Of a stretch of DNA of 64,000 bases, positions 57,501 to 64,000 are shown piece by piece. The notes below the pieces were generated by a model that was not told where the DNA came from, searched no databases, and was given only the letters and a program-made list of their open reading frames with translations. Source of the DNA: Bugulina stolonifera (lineage: Eukaryota > Bryozoa > Gymnolaemata > Cheilostomatida > Bugulidae). The position numbers were made by a program, and so were the translations under genes. Each line of letters begins with the position of its first letter. The stretch's first letter is position 1. The stretch lies in assembly GCA_935421135.1 (NCBI GenBank), contig OW285188.1:11388733-11452732 (forward strand). The letters run 5' to 3'.

Positions 57501-60500
57501 TAATAATAACACTGGGTATGCACATGCTGGTACCAACTACATGTACTGTAGGTGTGCACCTATGCATATTTTTACACAGCCTTGGATCTTCGTGACTGGA
57601 ACAATTGGGTCAAACGGTAACAGCATATATTATAATGAACAAGACAACTTCTCTATCTGGTATTTCAATGAGGAACCCTGGCTATGTCAAAGTTCATCTA
57701 AAATTGCACCTACCACACTTATATCGAACTGATACTAATGTCTAACCTGGTCTGTCTCGGTCATGGAGGCAGATAGCTTGGTAACAGCATCTCCGACCTT
57801 CCCAAACAATCTCATGACACCGGCAGCACTAAGTGCAGAGGTACCTGAGGCTTTGGGTAAGTCAGCATCCATGGTTAGATAGTCGCGTACATCTGGGTCC
57901 ATTCTAAGAGCAGCGTGTGCAACTGTACGATTCATATACCTGCAGATGATACAAATACGAGTATAACACAAATACTAACAGTCCCTGTATAATTACTTGG
58001 TTATCCTAAGCTATATTCTAGGCCATAAAAGGGATGAAAATAAGAATTTCATCAATTCAAGAACCTAGAATAATGAAACTACACATAATTATATAACAAA
58101 AATGAGGCCAATTGCCAATATTAAATTATAAAAATGCTGTGCAACAAGTAAGTGTAGATACCTTTCTAATGCTGTGCAACAAGTAAGTGTACATACCCCT
58201 CTAGTGCTGCACCACATGCAGTGTACATACCTCTCTAGTGCTGCCCGTCTTTTCTCTATAAAGTCCTGAGAGCCAGATTCTTCCTTTGACATCTTCACCT
58301 TGGCCATACCTACAGTAGAGGTCAATGGAATTGTAATCTACTAGTTAGTACACATAACCTCAATAACATTTTACACCACCATGTGAAGAACCAATGTGAT
58401 ATAATATGGTGAAGTTATGCATCTGATTCTGTATTAGATAGGTAATAGGAAACCAGAGTTCCATTCATTCATTGATGTGATTGGTTGTTTGTACAGTTAA
58501 GAGTTATCCTCTTTCTATATTGTAACAAAAGCGAAGGTTGTCTCTGTTAATGTCTCCGTGACCTCTTGGGCTGGCATGGGTCATAAATAAACATTCCAAG
58601 ATGGCTGCCTCACCTAGGCTGAAAGGGATATGTCATGCCCAAACTAACTCAGCACACAATCTATGTGTAAACTCTTCTGGACATGCTCCAATTTCTATTT
58701 TAAAAGTAGAAAAATCCCAACCCCTAGTTTACCATAATATAGAATAGAGCTGAGTGCTAAGGGATATACTAGTATACAGGTAGATGTCACTGTAAACTAA
58801 CCCATAGTACTCTTCTCTGGTGGTTTTGGAACGACAACTCCATTAGCTCTGTGCTTGTGTACCAACTTCTCGTGTAGTCCAAGGAAGTCACTAAACCGCC
58901 TCTTTACAGAGAACTGTGATTTGCTGAATGCTGGAATGTTTGTCTACAATCACAAGTACATATATTAAATAGTCGTACATCACAAATTGTATGTTACGCT
59001 GGAATAATTGGATTGAATACATAACGAGCAGTTGTTACCAGAACACATGATAACTGCACCTGTCACTTCTGGACCATAATATCAACATTGAGCATCATAA
59101 GTAGTGGGTATTTTAGTAGTACTCTGCTGTAGTACACTCTGCAGCCACTTGCAGTGGTGCAAGAGTAGCCTACCCTATTGTATATGCCATAAACAAGCAT
59201 ACTTACCACAGTGTTAACTTGATATACCATATAGGCATTCATTCCATCTCCTACTTTAGTTGGATTGTTAACACTGATTTCTATATTAAATTTATCTTCT
59301 TCTTCAGCAATCTGCAAGTCAAAATATAGTAAAGAATAAATCATGGCCATAACACACAAGCACCATTACCAAACCAAAAAGCCTCAGAGTCGAATTACAT
59401 GTATTTCCAGCTATCAGTAAAAAACTTAGAGCACTATGCATGCATGTGGTAGCCCAGTCACCGAGCCAAGTCCAGGTTCACCAGTTGAGAGGTCATGTAG
59501 ACACCAGCTTACCTCCTCTGGAGTCTTAGATCCAGAAGTTGTGTTTTGACCTCCAAGAAAATCGGGAACAGGTTCCTTCTTCACAGGAAGGTCTGCAGAA
59601 GGAGTGGCAAAGAGATCGTCCCCGTCACTAGGATCATCAGCAGCCGTCAAATCTGCTGACTCCATCTTCCCAGAACTGTCCCCATCCTCAGCAGTAGTGG
59701 TGCTGACACCACTACTTGCTACTGAAATCCGAAAACCATTCAACATGAGAATCCATGCCAGTACAGCAACACAAATTATTGCAAGGGCTCTAAATATTGA
59801 AATCCTTTCACTAGTTTGAAATCATGTACATGTATGTAAATGCTCTACAATATTATTTCTAATAATCAAGTAATTAAACACACACAGCCTACTAGATCAA
59901 CACCTATTCTGAATCAAACCTGAGTCAGGAGATTTTGTGTCGATTTTCTCACTAACAGGTTCATCAAGAGGTTCAGAATCTTGTTTAGCCAAGGGTTCTG
60001 GTTCAGGATCTAATTGCGCTACAGACTCTGTATTCACTTCCATTTTCTACAACCAGCAAATAAATTGTAGGCCTATATTATGTTAAGAGCAGACTTTAAT
60101 AAACCTCCACTAGTTAGTTTTTTATTCATATTGACTCTGTAGTTACATAGCCAGAGTCTGGGATAGCAAGCTCATTGAGTATATCTATAATATAACCTAG
60201 GTCTACACACACGTAGGCCATATCAAGCAATCAATGAACCAGCATTCTTAATCTTCTCCTCATCTAATAGATTATTAATAATAATAGATAGTACATACAG
60301 CTAATAGATTATGTTTAAAATTTACCACATCATTATGATTATGACCAATCATGAGCTATGTTACATTGACAGGGGAGTTTTAGCAACAAAATATTTTTTA
60401 TTGATTTGATAACTTATGAATTCCAGTTAAATCTTTTGCTACGTCTAACAAAATTCCAAATTTATCAAAAACCAAACTCAATTGACTTGAGAGTCAGAAG

Positions 60501-61116
60501 AGATTACCAATGATCCCCAATGCACCAAAATCTAGACCAATATTTATCTAGGGAGTCCCAGCCAGAGTGAATATAAATCAAATGTTGAGATTGTTGCATC
60601 TGCTACCACAATAAAAATGCGATAGCTTTCGCCTAAAATCAGTTCATTTGTAAAATAAGAATTTATTTTTAATTTAAAAAATGCAATGATAATACATTGC
60701 GTCTGTAAGTAATGAATGAACACAACAGTGAAACCACAAGACGAAGGGTTAGGTTAACAGTATATATTATAAGAAAATATAATGATCGTCTAAACCCATA
60801 AAACATGAACCTACAGAGTACACAACTCGAGGCTTAAGAGTCCACAGATGAATTGTAGAGCCATCAAAGAGAAATCCAAACTCAAATAAATTGAGGAAAT
60901 TTGAAATTAACTTTAATCGAATAGCAATAAATTAAAAATATAAAATGATCATTCCTATTACAATTAAAGACAAGTTGTTATGTCACTCTTGTGGGGGGTT
61001 AAATGCTACGTTACCGGTGGTGAAAGTGCACTCTTGAAGATGTCGTCGTCGTCATCATCTTCTCCAAATAGATCAGACTCATTTGCCAATGGGGGAGGTT
61101 CTCTTTCTTCCGCCAT
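54535..61116 (-). CDS. SNX2: Sorting nexin 1/2 (PX-BAR), 12 exons
   Basis: Coding exons in transcript order are 61116-61015, 60046-59920, 59721-59513, 59311-59207, 58943-58802, 58309-58231, 57939-57747, 57241-57148, 56442-56237, 55971-55828, 55514-55362 and 54585-54535. Phases all close, and the frame is 534 aa (human SNX1/2 are about 520). Residues 1-146 are acidic and low complexity (DDDDDD at 20-25). The PX domain starts near residue 150 ([17 protein letters not shown]) and holds the phosphoinositide-binding RRFSD at 196-200 and PKPPEKS. The linker EKRRAALER and a C-terminal BAR coiled-coil region (about 320-534) follow, ending FLPEATAIA as in SNX2. The protein would bind PI3P-rich endosomes and form the membrane-bending coat that works with retromer. 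Vertebrates have SNX1 and SNX2; which one this equals cannot be decided, although [12 protein letters not shown] and the C-terminus lean to SNX2. Two introns carry tandem repeats grown from the exon/donor boundary. Confidence 0.93.
55198..55250. repeat. Short AGTTGTC-type hairpin, SNX intron 11
   Basis: AGAAGTTGTCTCCTCCC and GAAGAAGACAACTTCT form a short inverted repeat resembling the MITE family at 28430 and 62871. Confidence 0.6.
56750..57147 (-). repeat. 22-bp minisatellite of splice-donor units, SNX intron 8
   Basis: About 18 tandem units of 22 bp start exactly at the exon 8 donor. On the minus strand exon 8 ends CATG|GTAAGTG, and the following units repeat CATGGTAAGTG plus an 11-nt spacer. 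I count 14 further perfect CATGGTAAGTG copies beyond the real donor. Three degenerate units lie at the far end, and one unit is lengthened by 4 nt near 56940. Each unit contains a consensus 5' splice site and copies the last exon bases. Confidence 0.95.
57253..57375. repeat. 44-bp tandem repeat, about 2.7 copies
   Basis: ACAACATATTACTGTATAAC recurs at 57257, 57301 and 57345. It lies in SNX intron 7, just upstream (in transcript sense) of the exon 8 acceptor at 57242-57243. Confidence 0.9.
58131..58231 (-). repeat. Tandem duplication of the exon 6 donor, SNX intron 6
   Basis: Reading the minus strand from the real donor (exon end at 58231), the motif AGCACTAGAGAG|GTATGTACAC recurs. It comes again with exon-like ends at 58197 and 58162, and partly once more near 58131. 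The period is about 34-35 bp. The second copy keeps GTATGT, and the third has GTATCT. Confidence 0.85.
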
Positions 61117-61889
61117 TGCTTCTGGTCACGTGTTCACAACAGAGTCAAAACGTGTTCACTATCGAATGGAGATTGTTCATTGGTTCATTGATAAAATAGC
61201 CAGATATGATTGGTTATGTAAAGTTGACCAATGAAAAGCTTATAATGCGAAATCTTTGCTACTGCTCGCTCAACTGATAAAGGTTAGACAACTCTATAAT
61301 CCACTCTACATCTACAAGTCGGTTCAACATGTGCAGCACATACAATGTACTTGTAGTAGTTAGTTACATCAAGGAGTTTCAGGTTACAAATCAAAAATCA
61401 TGCATAAACCAAGTCAGAGAATGGTAAAAATATAAAACAAAAACTTAAGCCATGACTTTCATATTTATGGCATGACTGATAATCTACTTTTTACAGCCCT
61501 GATTATCAGACAATTGTGCGATTTGAGTGGCAGTGATAAATTTTTGTGTGGTGGATGAGTATGACAGACAATTATTGTAGTTTTGTCCTGTTGAGTGACC
61601 TTTTCTCGATTACATGATTTTGTCAAATATTTTCGACCCCATGGGGTATTCTGAATATCATCATCCCATTTTATTGTTATTTAAGTTTTAACTAATAAAT
61701 TGTATTTCCTCCCATTACATTATATATTTTGAGTAACGATATCGCTGTACATTATAGTTGAGTTCCCCAATGCCCTAGTCGTTCCTCCCAATTATTTGGT
61801 AGTACTCATACCTGATATATTTTTTGCAATTGAGTGATGTATATTTTCTGGGTTATCATGTGTATACTGACGCCCATTAGTCTCCTAGA

Positions 61890-62230
61890 TATTTTACTAT
61901 TAATAGTAGTCAGTTGCTTCTGGGATAGCAATAAAGACACTTCTATATACTTATGTATAACTTGTATGATACTTCAAACTAGAAACCTCTTAGCTTAGGT
62001 TAGCCAGAGCAACTAGCATAAGGTCGTACCTATAAGGCTATAACATACTAGAAGGGAGACTTGGACCTATGAGCCAAAAGAATAAGCAGCAAGTAGCTCC
62101 TGCTAGTCAGTCTCGTCTCTCACTTAGTGTGTGTAAAATGGATGGCCATGTAATAGACCACCCTCAGTCCTTCCAGCACAGCTATAAGTGTGGCGGATCT
62201 TTACAGTGTTTAGGCTCCTTATTGGTCTAC
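61890..62230 (+). repeat. Decayed LTR fragment
   Basis: CAATAAAGACACTTCTATAT with AGTCAGTTGCTTCTGGGAT before it resembles the R region of the diverged LTRs at 32345 and 34504. The boundaries are uncertain. Confidence 0.35.
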
Positions 62231-62870
62231 CTACAATAGTAAATCAACTAAAATAATATAATTCGTATACATGTAGTATAACAAGGAGTGCACTTCACCT
62301 GTTCAATGTTATGTTCCTGCTACAGTTTTTCGGATATTGCTCTATGCTGTCCGACTGAGCTTTCTATGCTGGGTCCTTACTAATATAAAATATACTCTGG
62401 ATGCTCTAAATACTGAACTTGTGTTGGAATAGCATAAGCAATACAAGAATTAATAAATAATATAATATTATGATCAGTGTTCAAAGTGTAGTTATACGGG
62501 AGTATACTGTGTGTACCCTAAGAGTACATTTTAGAACTCTAGGGAGTACAAAGCAAGTTATCAACTTGATACATTTTTGAAAGTAACAACAGACGACACC
62601 TGTTTAACTGAATAACTCATGTCGTTTTAATATATTCTCACCGTCGGTCAATTAACTAACTTTCCCCTAGTTTTAATCTGTTTAACCCACTTATATACAT
62701 GTATACTATATTTTCAATCTAACCACTCACATTTACTTACTTGTGTAGTATCATTGCTATTATATTATATTACATTGTACTTGTATGCTTTTTTTCATTT
62801 ATCCAGCTGTATAACAAGTCAATCATACAAACAGGACTTGGATTGCTAGTAAAATAAGAGACCCAAAAAC

Positions 62871-62991
62871 ATGGGCACTCAAAAGCTATTGATGATAATT
62901 AGAAGTTGTCCTCTCTCAATTTCAGAGAAGGATGATAAATTATTGAGAGTGGACAACTTCTAATGATTGTCAATAGCTTATGAGTGCCCAT
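62871..62991. mobile_element. Palindromic MITE, AGTTGTCCTCTC family, copy 2
   Basis: CATGGGCACTCA at the left and TGAGTGCCCATG at the right, with AGAAGTTGTCCTCTCTCAAT mirrored inside. The hairpin covers almost the whole element. Confidence 0.88.
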
Positions 62992-64000
62992 GCCCAAAAT
63001 TCATGCACCCAAGTACAACTACTGACAGGTATTTCCAAGATTACTAACACAGTACATAAGTGTGATTGCCAAAACATTATTAGCACAGAAATGAAGTAAG
63101 AGCATACTAAATGTAGCTATTGCTAAAAGATATAATCATCACGGATAAGAGTCAGTCAATGTTAATGGTAATGTGGAATCCTTAGTGGAATGGTCTGTAC
63201 AAGTTAATACAATACACTGGATATGGACATGCTTGTTCGGATGTCGTAATACAAACAGTATAGTTATAGACTAAAACTAGCTAAACAACTTGAACTCGTA
63301 CTATACTAATCTGATTAACATCTTTAGCATTGCTGTGCTCCAATCCTGATACACGTTTGTCCTGCTTACAATAAATCAACATTGCAGTGTAGCTCAGTGC
63401 AGTACAGTACAGAGAAACGAGAAAAACAAGAGACGTCCTTTCTCTATTCCTTTAGTCAACTATACCATTCACTCAGCACGTGTAATAACACATAGAGACC
63501 CATTATCAAGTAAACTTGCTGAATACTTGCAATTTTTTGTATCGTTCTCCAATGAAGAAAGGACAACTTCACATTATATGCTCTCTAACTTATGAGTAGG
63601 GCCATTAACAGAGAGTAAACCTTCTTGAGGATTCCAAACAAGTAGAGAAATATTTATCCCAAAATATACAAGTATTTATGCACAAGGTATATTCAGATGA
63701 CCTAATATTTTACTATAATTATAGCTCATACTTACTCAATGGAACGAGTATTTTCTCCTCTCCACAGAGTCGACTCGAACTCTAGAAAACTTACAGCTAT
63801 GAACAATATTAGCAGCAGATGAAGTACATGTATATAACTCGTCACAACCATGCTAAAACAATTGAAAATGGCTGTTTGATTATCTCTGGCCTAGTGTTGC
63901 AAGTTACGCACTCACTAACTTTAACCATTGTTTTAACATTTTTCATTAACTCATTACAATTTACATCACAAAGCTGCAGGAGTATATGAATTTGTAGCAT

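Larger units (their letters stand above)
61117..64000. other. Upstream of the sorting nexin gene, no further gene seen
   Basis: It contains the presumed promoter just right of 61116 (no TATA seen), the LTR remnant near 61900 and the MITE at 62871. An AGGACAACTTC MITE arm lies near 63547. Confidence 0.5.

Noticed and set aside
60980..61234. 84-codon plus-strand frame near the sorting nexin start
   Set aside because: It overlaps exon 1 of the sorting nexin gene in antisense and has no support of its own.

Overview
This window is AT-rich nuclear DNA of an animal, probably an early-branching marine invertebrate such as a sponge or cnidarian (inference; no marker fixes the taxon). The genes have short GT-AG introns. 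The gaps hold Ty3/gypsy elements, solo LTRs, hAT-like and pogo-like MITEs, tRNA-derived SINEs and minisatellites. No rRNA gene, intact tRNA gene or CRISPR array is visible.

Host genes. Three tandem paralogues (A 5286-15721, B 31450-37023, C 46924-52762, all +) encode MFS transporters resembling the MFSD4 / sodium-dependent glucose transporter 1 family. Each has six coding exons with the same intron phases, and each joins into an uninterrupted frame of 511, 522 and 500 aa. A fourth partial copy (exons 2 and 3 only) lies inverted at 29391-30311. On the minus strand, 61116-54535 is a complete 12-exon sorting nexin 1/2 gene (534 aa: acidic N-terminus, PX, BAR), which would act in endosomal retromer/ESCPE-type sorting.

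Mobile DNA. A young, apparently intact Ty3/gypsy element fills 40412-46770. It has two 663-bp LTRs that look identical, ATAT on both sides and one 1566-codon Gag-Pol frame. Its 3' LTR ends 153 bp before the start codon of gene C. An older, broken Ty3/gypsy element on the minus strand (about 19080-24466) has a 162-bp LTR, a gag with zinc knuckles, a UGA-CUAG stop between gag and protease, a damaged pol, a separate SGNH-hydrolase-like ORF in the env position, and a leader with five hairpins whose stems covary. About nine solo or partial LTRs of two families lie in introns and intergenic DNA, and nearly all are flanked by ATAT.

Most notable: the hairpin leader, readthrough signal and SGNH ORF of the minus-strand retroelement; a 22-bp minisatellite in the sorting nexin gene that carries 14 extra perfect copies of a splice donor; the shared ATAT target of all the LTR families; a perfect 125-bp inverted repeat at 27106-27643; and the LTR placed as a possible promoter of gene C. 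Coordinates and intron boundaries were read by eye from splice consensus, reading phase and paralogue comparison. No alignment was run.
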